Numbered from the stretch's first letter, positions 1-8,118 are shown. The stretch: DNA of 42,103 nucleotides from Sulfurimonas sp. GWF2_37_8 (GCA_001829625.1 MIBW01000005.1:1242-43344); one strand, 5' to 3'. Made by a program: numbers and translations. The notes: generated by a model not told the origin, from the letters alone.

Positions 1-2
1 CC

Positions 3-587
3 TATGCAAAAACTTCTGTTGATATAGGAGACACAACCATTTTAGGCGGCCTCTCTTACGCAAAAGGAAGCTCACGCCTTGACCATACCCAAGATGAAAC
101 GGGAGCACACGCATTTAGCGGAGACAGCATACTTTATGGAGCGGACTTAGTTGTGAAACACTTTTTTGATTCATACAGCTCTTTGACTTGGCAAAGTGAA
201 TGGCTCAGTAGAAATATGGACGGAACGCAGTACAGCATCGACGATACAACACTTCTTGCCACACCTGTTGCGCTCACAAAAAAACAAAGCGGACTTTACA
301 CACAACTTGTTTATGCTTATGACAAAAACTGGAAAACTGGTGTGAGATATGATACTATTTATCAAAACGACATTGAAAAAAGTGCGGGCTTACCTGCGTT
401 TGCACCACAAAACTTAGACAAATACTCGGCTATGGTTGAGTACCACACAAGCGAATTTGCAAGATTTAGATTGCAGTACGACAGAAACAATGCACTTTTC
501 AACGCAGATGATGAACGCCAACAAGTAGACACGATTATGCTACAAGCAAATATCTCTATCGGTGCACACGGAGCCCATAGTTTTTAG
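3..587 (+). CDS. C-terminal part of an outer-membrane receptor/porin, probably zinc-linked (5' end outside window)
   Basis: The reading frame is open from base 3, so this is the last ~194 residues of a longer protein; a GTG at 153 is internal, not a start. The sequence alternates polar and hydrophobic residues with many Tyr, Trp and Gly, as in beta-barrel strands, and ends in a terminal Phe (GAHGAHSF), the usual C-terminal signal for outer-membrane barrel assembly. His-containing GAH ends occur in receptors that accompany zinc ABC transporters, and the next two genes encode such a transporter, so a role in zinc passage across the outer membrane is likely. The plug and TonB box, if present, lie outside the window, so TonB dependence cannot be judged. 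Barrel identity is fairly sure; substrate is inferred from neighbours. Confidence 0.65.
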   Translation, partial: YAKTSVDIGDTTILGGLSYAKGSSRLDHTQDETGAHAFSGDSILYGADLVVKHFFDSYSSLTWQSEWLSRNMDGTQYSIDDTTLLATPVALTKKQSGLYTQLVYAYDKNWKTGVRYDTIYQNDIEKSAGLPAFAPQNLDKYSAMVEYHTSEFARFRLQYDRNNALFNADDERQQVDTIMLQANISIGAHGAHSF

Positions 588-614
588 TAAAAACGCACGG
601 CGGTCATCTCTTTT

Positions 615-675
615 GACGCACGGAGATTCCGCATCAAGTGCGGAATGACGGGAGTGTGTTTGGAATGACGGGTTT
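615..675 (+). repeat. Dispersed palindromic repeat, copy A
   Basis: The core ATTCCGCA-TCAAG-TGCGGAAT (626-646) is an 8-bp perfect stem with a 5-base loop, followed by GGAATGACGG twice (about 642-651 and 662-671). The same arrangement recurs at 21394-21455. There is no T-run, so it is not an obvious terminator on this strand. Confidence 0.8.
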
Positions 676-677
676 TT

Positions 678-711
678 CGTCACCCTGAACTTCGGTTCTC
701 GGGTCTCCGTG
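678..711 (-). repeat. Dispersed palindromic repeat, copy B (inverted relative to copy A)
   Basis: Read on the minus strand this has the same skeleton as copy A (GAGA..., AAGTTC, GGGTGACG). The core GAAC-TTCG-GTTC (687-698) forms a UUCG tetraloop hairpin in RNA. It lies head-to-head with copy A between the barrel gene and the zinc-binding protein gene. Confidence 0.65.
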
Positions 712-750
712 GGTAAATACAGTTATTCTTATACAAAAAAAGGACACTTT

Positions 751-1626
751 ATGAACAAATTTTACTTTCTTTTTTTACTTCCATTCTCACTTTATGCGCA
801 CTTAAATATTGCCGTGAGTTATCCTTTTATTGGCGCAATTACCAAAAGTATTGGCGGGGAACACATTGAGACCGTTGTACTTGCAAAAGGAAACTGGGAT
901 CCTCACTTTGTAGTGCCGCGTCCTTCACTCATTGCCAAAATGAGAAACGCCGATGCACTTATCATGAACGGTGCGCAGCTTGAAATCGGCTGGTTGCCTC
1001 CGCTTATAAACCGTGCGGCAAATCCAAAAACGCAGCCTAACGCTCCAACATTTTTAAATCTTTCGCACCATGTAGAGCTCATTTTAAAACCAACAAATGT
1101 GGACAGAAGCGGTGGTGACGTGCATCCTGATGGCAATCCCCATTTTCACCTTGCTCCTGAAAATATTTTGATTTTAGCCAAAACAATTGAGGAGTTTCTC
1201 ATCTCAATCGACCAAGAGCACAAAACAATTTATGAAGCCAATTATGCTGCGTTTACTGAAGAATGGAGTAAAAATATAGCGATTTGGAAAACAAAAATGG
1301 CTGAAAAAAAAGGCAAAAAAGTTATCCAGTTTCACGACAACTTGGCGTATTTTAATATGACATACGGGCTAGAGAGCATCGGCACAATCGAACCGCTTCC
1401 TGGGATTCCGCCAAGTTCTCGCCACACTTTAGCGCTTATAGAACTCATCAAAAAAGAAAACCCGTGCTGCGTTTTGCATGATGTTTACCACTCCACAAAA
1501 ACAGCTGCGTTTATCGGTGAAAAGACAGGCCTCCCGATAGTCATTATGCCCCACGATGTAGGTGCGCTAGAGAGCATAGAAGATTTAAAATCTTTGTTTG
1601 ATTATCTCACGGGAGCAATCAAATGA
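751..1626 (+). CDS. znuA: Zinc-type metal ABC transporter substrate-binding protein (ZnuA-like)
   Basis: Periplasmic metal-binding protein of the cluster 9 (TroA/ZnuA) family, which captures Zn(II) or Mn(II) for import. The start at 751 has AAAAGGA six bases upstream and gives a Sec signal peptide (residues 1-16, ending LYA); an in-frame GTG at 709 adds 14 residues that would mask it. Likely ligands are H52 (DPH), a short His-rich loop with H125, H131 and H133, H194 (QFHDN) and H268/D269 near the end. The protein is 291 residues, normal for the family, though the His-rich loop is short. It overlaps the permease gene by 4 bases. No Zur box was recognised. Zinc is favoured over manganese because of the His-rich loop and the preceding receptor; this is inference. 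Confidence 0.88.
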   Translation: MNKFYFLFLLPFSLYAHLNIAVSYPFIGAITKSIGGEHIETVVLAKGNWDPHFVVPRPSLIAKMRNADALIMNGAQLEIGWLPPLINRAANPKTQPNAPTFLNLSHHVELILKPTNVDRSGGDVHPDGNPHFHLAPENILILAKTIEEFLISIDQEHKTIYEANYAAFTEEWSKNIAIWKTKMAEKKGKKVIQFHDNLAYFNMTYGLESIGTIEPLPGIPPSSRHTLALIELIKKENPCCVLHDVYHSTKTAAFIGEKTGLPIVIMPHDVGALESIEDLKSLFDYLTGAIK

Positions 1627-2363
1627 TGGACATTTTACTCGTTCCGATACTTCTAGTCGTCATCTTAGTTATGCTGCATTCCTACTTTGGTATGGGCATT
1701 CTTAAACGCGGCATTATCTTTACCGACCTAGCCATTGCACAGTTTGCGGCGCTGGGTTCATCTATTAGTCTGGGCTATTTTCATCATGAGTATTTCTACA
1801 TCTTAACCCTGAGTTTTGCGCTTTTAAGTGCGTTTCTCATTGCTTTTGCCTCACAAAGAGAACTCAAACTCGAAGCTTTTATAGGTATTTTGTACGTTTT
1901 AGGTGCTAGCGGCATCATGATGGTTTTGGCAAATTCTGCTGAGGGAATGGAGCATTTCAAGTCTCTTTTAGCAAGTGACATACTTTTTACACCTCTTGAT
2001 GAAGTACTCAAAAGTGCCCTCATTTACGCCCTTATCTCGTTAGCACTTTGGAAGGTTTACCCAAGACTTACAGGTTTTGTCAAAGAGCTTGCGTTTTTCT
2101 CTCTGCTCGCACTCACGGTCACCTCTTCCGTCGCGTTAGCAGGTGTGTTAGTAGTGTTTGTTTTACTTATAGCACCTGCACTTATGGCGACTTCACTCCA
2201 TCTCAAACGCCCTCTTTTAGGCAGTTTTATCTTTGGCTGGAGCTTTAGCATTGCGGCTATTGTTGCTTCTTACTATTATGATTTGCCAACGGGTTACACC
2301 ATAGTTTTTTTAGGTGCTTTTCTTAGTGCTTTACTGGTTTTGGTCACTTCCAAAAAAGCTTAA
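1623..2363 (+). CDS. znuB: Metal ABC transporter permease (ZnuB/ABC-3 family)
   Basis: Inner-membrane permease of the ABC-3 family, pairing with the upstream binding protein. The 246-residue chain is almost entirely hydrophobic with about seven to eight membrane segments and typical ABC-3 phrases such as MGILKRGIIFTDLAIAQ near residues 25-41 and VALAGVLVVFVLLIAPALMA near 169-188. Its ATG lies inside the last codons of znuA (ATGATGG; a second ATG follows at once), so the two are translationally coupled. No ATPase gene follows, unlike most znuABC operons: the next gene is a rhodanese with its own promoter. The ATPase must be encoded elsewhere, possibly before the receptor. Confidence 0.88.
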   Translation: MMDILLVPILLVVILVMLHSYFGMGILKRGIIFTDLAIAQFAALGSSISLGYFHHEYFYILTLSFALLSAFLIAFASQRELKLEAFIGILYVLGASGIMMVLANSAEGMEHFKSLLASDILFTPLDEVLKSALIYALISLALWKVYPRLTGFVKELAFFSLLALTVTSSVALAGVLVVFVLLIAPALMATSLHLKRPLLGSFIFGWSFSIAAIVASYYYDLPTGYTIVFLGAFLSALLVLVTSKKA

Positions 2364-2379
2364 CCTGCTCCTCAAGCTT

Positions 2380-2412
2380 CCTCTTATATAATTCTTTTCA
2401 CATTATAAGAGG
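2380..2412 (+). promoter_or_regulatory. Inverted repeat with -10 box before the rhodanese gene
   Basis: CCTCTTATA (2380-2388) and TATAAGAGG (2404-2412) are perfect 9-base complements with a 15-base spacer. A TATAAT -10 lies at 2387-2392 and the right arm contains the AGAGG ribosome site used by the TTG start at 2421. It may be an operator, a weak terminator of the zinc operon, or a hairpin covering the ribosome site in read-through RNA. Confidence 0.5.
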
Positions 2413-2420
2413 TTTGAAAA

Positions 2421-2741
2421 TTGAACTACCCAAACGAATGGACCCAAAAAGAGTATCTACAGAACAAGGTCAAACTTGAAAAAGAAGGAGTGGCGGTTGT
2501 TCTCATCGACACAATCCTCTCCCCGATAGAAAAAGCAGACACGCATACTTACAATCCTTTTGAGTTAAAAAATTATCCCCACGGTAGTGTTTTTGTCTTT
2601 TATTGCGACAGCGGAAAGTCCTCTCTTGACCGCTTAGGAGAGTATAAACAAAAGTTTCCAATGATGCACTGTATTTCCCTCAAAGGCGGTAGAGGTTATT
2701 GGAGAAAGAATATGATGCTGATGGAAGAAGATGTACTCTAA
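2421..2741 (+). CDS. Rhodanese-like sulfurtransferase domain protein
   Basis: Single-domain rhodanese of 106 residues, likely cytoplasmic since no signal peptide is seen. The active-site loop CDSGKSS has Cys62 followed by Gly and Ser as in CxxGxxS rhodanese loops that form a persulfide. The domain edges are also visible (VLIDTI near residue 28, LKGGRGYW near 87). It starts with TTG at 2421, eight bases after AGAGG; no in-frame ATG fits the domain start. It overlaps the DUF309 gene by 11 bases, so the two form an operon. The sulfur acceptor is unknown; single-domain rhodaneses are common in sulfur-oxidising Campylobacterota. Confidence 0.8.
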   Translation: MNYPNEWTQKEYLQNKVKLEKEGVAVVLIDTILSPIEKADTHTYNPFELKNYPHGSVFVFYCDSGKSSLDRLGEYKQKFPMMHCISLKGGRGYWRKNMMLMEEDVL

Positions 2742-3057
2742 ACATGACAAACTTTTGGCAGAGTTCAGCCTTTGCTTGCATGAAAAACGTTACTACGACG
2801 CGCATGAAGCACTTGAAGTCCTATGGTTTCCACGGCGTTTTGAAGATGATGCGCAGGTGTATCTTCTCAAAGGATTTATCAATGCCAGTGTCTCTTTTGA
2901 GCTTATCAAACGCGGTCGATATGAGCCAAGTAAACGTGCCTGGAAAAACTATCTCAAATATAGACAACTTCTCTATAAAGTACCCTCTGTTCATGCAAAT
3001 ACTTACCATGCGATAAGCCGTCACCTCGATACGCTTTACAATTTGAAGCAGATTTGA
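2731..3057 (+). CDS. DUF309 family protein
   Basis: Small (108 residues) alpha-helical protein. The DUF309 hallmark is visible as a helix with H25-E26 (YYDAHEALEVLW), followed by LLKGFINASVSFELIKRG near residues 45-62, matching the family pattern of a His-Glu helix and a second helix. Function is not known; the conserved His and Glu suggest metal or ligand binding, but this is speculation. It begins inside the rhodanese gene (11-base overlap) and is surely co-transcribed with it. No signal peptide or membrane segment. Confidence 0.8.
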   Translation: MYSKHDKLLAEFSLCLHEKRYYDAHEALEVLWFPRRFEDDAQVYLLKGFINASVSFELIKRGRYEPSKRAWKNYLKYRQLLYKVPSVHANTYHAISRHLDTLYNLKQI

Positions 3058-3058
3058 T

Positions 3059-3088
3059 TTAACTGATGTTACATTTTATGGCTATAAT
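3059..3088 (+). promoter_or_regulatory. mscS promoter with near-palindromic TTAAC-N4-GTTAC
   Basis: TTAAC-TGAT-GTTAC (3059-3072) precedes a TATAAT -10 box (3083-3088), 22 bases before the mscS start. The palindrome is one base short of the perfect TTAAC-N4-GTTAA found at 17063. The -10 box is a good match; the regulator is unknown. Confidence 0.45.
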
Positions 3089-3109
3089 TCCACCAAAAAA
3101 AGGATTTGT

Positions 3110-3961
3110 ATGGATGCGATAGCCCAAACGCAAGAAGTTGCTCAAGTTGCGGCTACTACTGTAAACAAGTATTCTGATCTTGCTCTTGCATATACGAGCG
3201 AATATGGACTCAAACTTTTAGGTGCTTTGCTTATCTTTATTATCGGTAAATGGGTTATAAAAAGAGTGACGAAGGTCATCAGCACATTTATGCACAAAGC
3301 AAATGTTGATGAAACGCTCTTAGAGTTTGCTTCAAGCCTTATCTACTTCTTACTTTTGCTTATGGTCATTATGGCGTCACTCAATGCTTTGGGTGTCAAC
3401 ACAACCTCTTTTATCGCTGTTCTTGGTGCTGCTTCTTTGGCTGTGGGTCTTGCACTCAAAGATGCACTCTCCAACATCGGTGCAGCAGTGCTTATCATCG
3501 TCTTTCGCCCTTTTGGGATTGGAGATACCATTGATGCAGCTGGAGCAACAGGAAAAGTGATAAAAATTTCTCTTTTCTCTACAACGATAACTCCTGCGGA
3601 TAATAGAGCTATCATCATCCCAAACTCTGCTATCATCAGTGGCAATATCACAAACTACTCCTCCCAAACGCAGCGCCGTGTGGATCACACTTTTGGCATA
3701 GGCTATGGGGATGACCTCAAACTCGCAAAAGAGACGCTCATGGAGATAGTCATGGCAGATGCTCGTGTACTTCTAGAGCCTGCACCTTTTGTTGCTGTGA
3801 GCGAACTGGCTGAGAATAGCGTCAACTTCACGGTTCGCTCATGGGTAAAGACGGATGATTATTGGGATGTCTATTTTGATATCACAGAAAAAGTAAAACT
3901 TACATTTGATGAGAGAGGGATATCGATTCCTTACCCTCAAATAGATGTACATCAAAAATAA
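3110..3961 (+). CDS. mscS: Small-conductance mechanosensitive channel (MscS family)
   Basis: Inner-membrane channel that opens under membrane tension to release solutes on osmotic downshock. The 283-residue length matches small MscS proteins (E. coli MscS, 286). Three membrane segments are seen: about residues 33-50, 72-95 and the pore helix near 97-130, which is rich in Ala and Gly (LGAASLAVGLALKDALSN). The beta domain follows (FRPFGIGDTIDAAGATGKV, IIPNSAIISGNITNYS near 170-185) and then the alpha/beta C-terminal domain. AAAGGA precedes the ATG. It has its own -10 box and is followed 19 bases later by the DUF481 barrel gene on the same strand. Confidence 0.93.
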   Translation: MDAIAQTQEVAQVAATTVNKYSDLALAYTSEYGLKLLGALLIFIIGKWVIKRVTKVISTFMHKANVDETLLEFASSLIYFLLLLMVIMASLNALGVNTTSFIAVLGAASLAVGLALKDALSNIGAAVLIIVFRPFGIGDTIDAAGATGKVIKISLFSTTITPADNRAIIIPNSAIISGNITNYSSQTQRRVDHTFGIGYGDDLKLAKETLMEIVMADARVLLEPAPFVAVSELAENSVNFTVRSWVKTDDYWDVYFDITEKVKLTFDERGISIPYPQIDVHQK

Positions 3962-3980
3962 AACTTACAAAGGAAAAAAA

Positions 3981-4763
3981 ATGAAAAAAATCTTACTACT
4001 CTCTTTAGCTACAGCATCATTTCTCATGGCTGCTGAAAAGATGGACGCATTTATCAGTCACTCTGAATTAGGGTTCAATAAAACAGACGGAAATACCGAT
4101 ACAACTACCCTCAACCTTGATGCAAAAGCAGAAAAAAATTGGGGCAGACACGCAGCAATCGCTTCTATAGATGGGCAGTACGCAAAAAACAAAGGAGTAG
4201 AATCCAAAAATAAATTTGTAGCGGAACTCAACTATGATTATGTGCTCACACATGAGCTTTCACTCAATTATCTTGCGGGATATAAAGATGACAAATTCTC
4301 GCGTTTTGACTACCAAATATACACCGGACCAGGTGCGAAATACCTTGTTTTTAAAGATGATATCCATAATCTCACCTTAGATGGAAACTTACTCTATGCA
4401 AAAGACGCTATCGCGACTGTAAACTACGACGGTGCGGGTGATATTATCGAATATCCAAATCCAGACAATACTGCGACAGTTACTTCAACTCCAAGCTATA
4501 CTGAAAGTTACGCCGCTTACAGACTTAGAGGCGTTTATGAGAGACAACTTTTAGAAAACCTCAAATTTGGACAGGAACTCAGTTATAGAAGTTCATTCAA
4601 AGATCAGGGGAACTTCTTTATCTACTCCAAAACAGGTCTCTCAACGAAACTCTCTACACTTTTCTCAGCAGGTATGAGCTATAAAGTGGATTATGTCAAT
4701 CTTCCAGGGGACAAAGAAAAAGCCGATACGACACTTACTGCCAATCTTATTATGGATTATTAA
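3981..4763 (+). CDS. DUF481 family outer-membrane protein (YdiY-like)
   Basis: A 260-residue exported protein. The start at 3981 follows AAAGGA and gives a clear Sec signal peptide (MKKILLLSLATASFLMAA, cleavage near residue 18); an upstream in-frame ATG at 3945 would bury it. The rest is a DUF481 barrel: GxNKTDGNTDTTTL near residue 30 and alternating-strand segments such as ELNYDYVLTHELSLNYLAGY, with repeated Tyr and Gly. Function in this family is unknown; members are induced by acid or salt in some bacteria. It sits 19 bases after mscS and may share its transcript. The terminal residue is Tyr, acceptable for barrel insertion. Confidence 0.82.
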   Translation: MKKILLLSLATASFLMAAEKMDAFISHSELGFNKTDGNTDTTTLNLDAKAEKNWGRHAAIASIDGQYAKNKGVESKNKFVAELNYDYVLTHELSLNYLAGYKDDKFSRFDYQIYTGPGAKYLVFKDDIHNLTLDGNLLYAKDAIATVNYDGAGDIIEYPNPDNTATVTSTPSYTESYAAYRLRGVYERQLLENLKFGQELSYRSSFKDQGNFFIYSKTGLSTKLSTLFSAGMSYKVDYVNLPGDKEKADTTLTANLIMDY

Positions 4764-4774
4764 GCGAGGAGAAT

Positions 4775-5890
4775 TTACTCCTTATTAAAGCGGTTTACAC
4801 CGCTTCTACTCCATAGCGTGATAAAAACAAAAGCCACAAAAGCCACAAACGCAGCCACCAAAAAGATACTCTGGGGAAAATAATCATACAAATATCCAAA
4901 ACCAAGCGCGCCCAAAAGTCCGCCAAAACCATAGGTAACTCCTGAAAAGAACTGCTGCGCGAGAACTTTATTGGCATAAATCTGGTGTAGATAACTTATA
5001 GAAGCAGAGTAAAAAAGGGCAAAACTCAGGGCATGAAGTGACTGGGTAAAAAAGAGAACTTCAAGGTTTGTCGGATAGAGATAGACCAAAAACCATCGTA
5101 CAACCGCGGATAATGTGGTAATCTGCAACAACAAAACAAGATTAAAACGCAGCAAACGACCTTGAAAAAAAAGCATCAAAATCTCTACTAAAACACCAAA
5201 AGTCCAGAGATAGATAGTCATATCCAAAGTGAGACCGTGATCTGTCTCATAGATAGTAAAGAAGTTGTAAAACGCACCAAAACTCACCTGCATGAGCATA
5301 AGAGCTACCCACAATTTATAATCACTAATGACGGCAATATCGTTGGGAAGTGTCTCTCTTTTCTGAGCGTTTTTATGGACATCTTTGGCTATAAAAAAGG
5401 CCAAGAGTGCAGTCAAAAAGACAAAACTCATCATATAGTAGAGTGCGATTTGTGGTGAAGTGAGGAACTTAACTAGCAAAAGTGCTACGAAAACGAATCC
5501 TATAGAGCCATAAAGGCGTACCTTTCCATATCCCTCTTTTTTGACTACCTCAAGAGCGATGACTTCAACATAAGGAAGTATCAAACTCATCCCTACGCTC
5601 AGCATGACATTGGAGAAAAAAAGTCCCCAAAAGTTATAGAGCATGAGATAAAACGCAACAGAACTTAGAAACATGATGGCAAGTGCAGCGTTAAATCTTT
5701 GGAAGTTCAGCTCCAAACCTTTCGTAAACGCAAAAGGAAGCAAAAAACGCACTAAAGGTGCAGCTGCGAAGATAATACCTATCTCACTGCCGCTATAACC
5801 CACCATCATGAGCACTTTAGGCATAAATATAATATATATCCCAACAATACCAAAATAAAAAAAATAAAAAATGGCTAAAAGAATCTGCAT
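4775..5890 (-). CDS. Major facilitator superfamily transporter (MFS_1-like, 3-phenylpropionate-permease type)
   Basis: Inner-membrane transporter of 371 residues with 11-12 hydrophobic segments. The fold resembles the short MFS branch of HcaT and nucleoside permease-like proteins; near residue 30 there is MMVGYSGSEIGIIFAAAPLVRF and near 126 YGKVRLYGSIGFVF, matching the family GxxR-WGSxGF signature. Substrate cannot be told from sequence. A frame extends two codons upstream to a TTG at 5896, but a TATAAT -10 box occupies 5901-5896 (minus strand), so the ATG at 5890 is the better start and the mRNA may have almost no leader. Convergent with the DUF481 gene, 11 bases apart, and not obviously co-transcribed with any neighbour. 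Confidence 0.82.
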   Translation of the reverse strand: MQILLAIFYFFYFGIVGIYIIFMPKVLMMVGYSGSEIGIIFAAAPLVRFLLPFAFTKGLELNFQRFNAALAIMFLSSVAFYLMLYNFWGLFFSNVMLSVGMSLILPYVEVIALEVVKKEGYGKVRLYGSIGFVFVALLLVKFLTSPQIALYYMMSFVFLTALLAFFIAKDVHKNAQKRETLPNDIAVISDYKLWVALMLMQVSFGAFYNFFTIYETDHGLTLDMTIYLWTFGVLVEILMLFFQGRLLRFNLVLLLQITTLSAVVRWFLVYLYPTNLEVLFFTQSLHALSFALFYSASISYLHQIYANKVLAQQFFSGVTYGFGGLLGALGFGYLYDYFPQSIFLVAAFVAFVAFVFITLWSRSGVNRFNKE

Positions 5891-5895
5891 GAGCA

Positions 5896-5901
5896 ATTAT
5901 A
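5896..5901 (-). promoter_or_regulatory. -10 box of the MFS gene, possible leaderless transcript
   Basis: TATAAT read on the minus strand ends five bases before the ATG at 5890. With usual spacing, transcription would begin at or next to the start codon. No Shine-Dalgarno sequence is present in the short gap TGCTC. Confidence 0.5.
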
Positions 5902-6044
5902 GCACTGAACTAGAAGAGAGTTTTTGTCAAACCTGGATTTTAGGTCAGATTCACGATGATGCAGAGTTGAATATTTCGTTAATTTAAATCCTAAAGAAAT
6001 ATTTTTCAGCTTCTATTTTTTCACTATCTAGCATAAAATAATTT

Positions 6045-6608
6045 TTAATTTAAGTCCGAATCTGCCCAGTATTTTGTCCCTTGTATCGTCGCCTGAAGTG
6101 CCAAACCGTTTTGGGTAAGTTTGTAGATACGTACACCAGGAGCGACCGTCACGGCTGCGTTTAGCGCTCCACCGTCTGCGCCTGCTTTTGCCGCGGCATC
6201 AGCTTGTGCGTTTGCTTCCCAGCCTTGTTCTATGAAGTAATCAAATGCTTTTTTATCTTCAAAAAGAAAGATGATACGAAAATCTTTGACACCCAGACCA
6301 AATCCAAGACCGCCAGAAGCCATATTCATATAAATGGTTTTGCCACTGCCGTTTACTTTGGCAAGACCTTTGCCGCCTTCTGCAGAGAAGAATAATGCGT
6401 TGATACCGAGGTTGCTAAAAGTGGCATAACCATAAGACCTTGCAATCATCTCTTTTGCCTCAGGAGCGTATTTATACAAAAGCCAAAGAGTTTCCTGACT
6501 TGCTTCTTTGCGTTCACTTCGGAGTTTCTCTGGACTTTGACCCGACCAAAATCCCGAAAACATAAACATGGCAAGCAGCAGTGCCGCGATAATACTAATT
6601 TGTTTCAT
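6045..6608 (-). CDS. SYLF/YSC84-domain lipid-binding protein, exported
   Basis: The 187-residue protein has an N-terminal hydrophobic segment (residues 4-20, IIAALLLAMFMFSGFW) that looks like a signal peptide or membrane anchor. It is followed by a SYLF (YSC84) domain: IARSYGYATFSNLGINALFF, GKGLAKV, YMNMASGGLGFGLGVKDFRIIFLFEDKKAF, and a C-terminal GVRIYKLTQNGLALQATIQGTKYW. SYLF domains bind phosphoinositides in eukaryotes; the bacterial role is not established, but an envelope role is likely. No lipobox Cys is present. Its ATG overlaps the stop of the upstream CobQ-like gene by 4 bases, so they share an mRNA although the functions are not obviously related. Confidence 0.8.
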   Translation of the reverse strand: MKQISIIAALLLAMFMFSGFWSGQSPEKLRSERKEASQETLWLLYKYAPEAKEMIARSYGYATFSNLGINALFFSAEGGKGLAKVNGSGKTIYMNMASGGLGFGLGVKDFRIIFLFEDKKAFDYFIEQGWEANAQADAAAKAGADGGALNAAVTVAPGVRIYKLTQNGLALQATIQGTKYWADSDLN

Positions 6609-7987
6609 TTTAACTCCTTTTCTATTGTCTCAATAGTAACACTTTTTTCTATATGTGAAGCAAACTCATCGATGATTTTTTGTTTATACTCTGCAAAATC
6701 ATAACCTTTATAGTTTGGATTGATACTGCGAAAGAGTTTTGTACGAAATCTATTATTGTCAAATATCCCATGGACTATCGTTGCATAAAGATTTCTTTTT
6801 TTGACAAAAAGCTCTTTAATGATGGCATTATGTATCTCGTAGCCTTGAATTTTGTACCCAAAAAGAGAGTAGAGTCCTTTTTTAGTGATAGTTTTTTTGC
6901 CAAAAATGACCTCTGCGTTTATGCGACCGAGACCTTGTATTTTTTTATACGCTGATTCGACGTTGTTTGGATCGAGTATCTGCTCATGAAGCATCTCATA
7001 ACCACCGCTGATGGCTACGAGTTTTTGTTCTTTGGATGTGAGGATATTTTTGAAACCGTTTTCGATAAGCCACTCTAAATCATCCACAACCATCTTGCTC
7101 CCAGGCAAGATAAGCAAGTCACACAAAGAAGCTTCATGTAGGTTGTTGATAAAACGCAGCTCTATCTCTTTATCTGCCAAAAGCGGTTCAAAGTCCGTAA
7201 TATTGCTGATGTTTGGCAGTTTTATAACACCCACGGTGATGATACTCTCTTTGGTATTTTGAGGAGAAGCGAGCATCGACTCTATCGTGTCAAAGCCAAG
7301 ATTAAGCTCTTTGTGAGGTATGACACCCAGTACACGCATACCAAAAAGCTGTTCGATGATCTGCACGCCCTCGTCAAACTCAGCGATATCATTTTGAAAT
7401 TTATCCACGATAACACCGATAACATCTTGTCTGAGTTTTTTTGGCAAGAGTTTATAAACGCCATAGATAGAGGAAAAAAGTGAGCCGTCTTCTACCCCCG
7501 TTACGAGAATAATCTTCGTTTTAAACTCTTGCGCGATATAGATGTTAGAGAGGTCTCGTTTCATAAAACTTTGCTCAACAGGGTTTCCCGCTCCCTCTGC
7601 TACGATACATTCATACTTTTTTGAGAGTTTGACAAAAGCATCTTTGACAAAAGGTTTGAGCATCTGCGTATCTTTGTAGCAACTCCAGATATCCTTTTTG
7701 CCACTGCTTTTACCATGAATGATAAGATCGGTTTTTGTGGGGGATTCTACTTTGAGAAGGACAGGATTCATCAAAAATGAACTTTTGATACCTATCGCTT
7801 CTGCGGCAAAGCACTGTGGTATCGCCATCTCTGCGCCATCATCACTTACCTGTGAATTTTTGGAGGTGCTTTGCGCCTTAAAAGGAGCGACATTGTAGCC
7901 GCGTTTGTGAAGGATATAGGTGAGTGCAAACGCAATACTGGACTTGCCCTCATCATTGCTTGTGCCAAAAATACTAAGTGATCTCAA
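6605..7987 (-). CDS. cobQ: Cobyric-acid-synthase-like protein (CobQ family) lacking the glutaminase cysteine
   Basis: 460 residues with the CobQ layout: an N-terminal P-loop amidoligase domain (GTSNDEGKSS at residues 9-18, then APFKAQSTSKNSQV, the family APFKAQNMSxNS region) and a C-terminal class I-like glutamine amidotransferase domain. CobQ amidates four side chains of adenosylcobyrinate with ammonia from glutamine. In the glutaminase nucleophile motif, normally CGGxQ, this protein has ISGGYEML: codon 327 (7007-7009) is AGC, Ser, and Gln is Glu. The later His (IVHGIFD) is kept. It may use free ammonia, act on another substrate, or be decaying. It begins with TTG at 7987 after AAGGAG ten bases upstream. 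No other cobalamin gene is nearby apart from cobA, which also serves siroheme. Confidence 0.75.
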   Translation of the reverse strand: MRSLSIFGTSNDEGKSSIAFALTYILHKRGYNVAPFKAQSTSKNSQVSDDGAEMAIPQCFAAEAIGIKSSFLMNPVLLKVESPTKTDLIIHGKSSGKKDIWSCYKDTQMLKPFVKDAFVKLSKKYECIVAEGAGNPVEQSFMKRDLSNIYIAQEFKTKIILVTGVEDGSLFSSIYGVYKLLPKKLRQDVIGVIVDKFQNDIAEFDEGVQIIEQLFGMRVLGVIPHKELNLGFDTIESMLASPQNTKESIITVGVIKLPNISNITDFEPLLADKEIELRFINNLHEASLCDLLILPGSKMVVDDLEWLIENGFKNILTSKEQKLVAISGGYEMLHEQILDPNNVESAYKKIQGLGRINAEVIFGKKTITKKGLYSLFGYKIQGYEIHNAIIKELFVKKRNLYATIVHGIFDNNRFRTKLFRSINPNYKGYDFAEYKQKIIDEFASHIEKSVTIETIEKELK

Positions 7988-8118
7988 ACTTCACGACTCC
8001 TTGTGATAACGCTTTAGTAGAAAGTTCTTTTTTTCTAAAGCAAAAAGTGTACTCACTGGAGCTTTTACTGAGATAATGGATAACTCTTTTAGTTGTTAAG
8101 ATACAAAAGAATTTTGCA

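Noticed and set aside
709-750. Upstream GTG start for znuA
   Set aside because: It lies in or beside repeat copy B and hides the signal peptide; 751 has a ribosome site.
5891-6044. Possible small RNA or gene between the MFS and SYLF genes
   Set aside because: Apart from the MFS promoter, no ORF, terminator or strong hairpin was seen.
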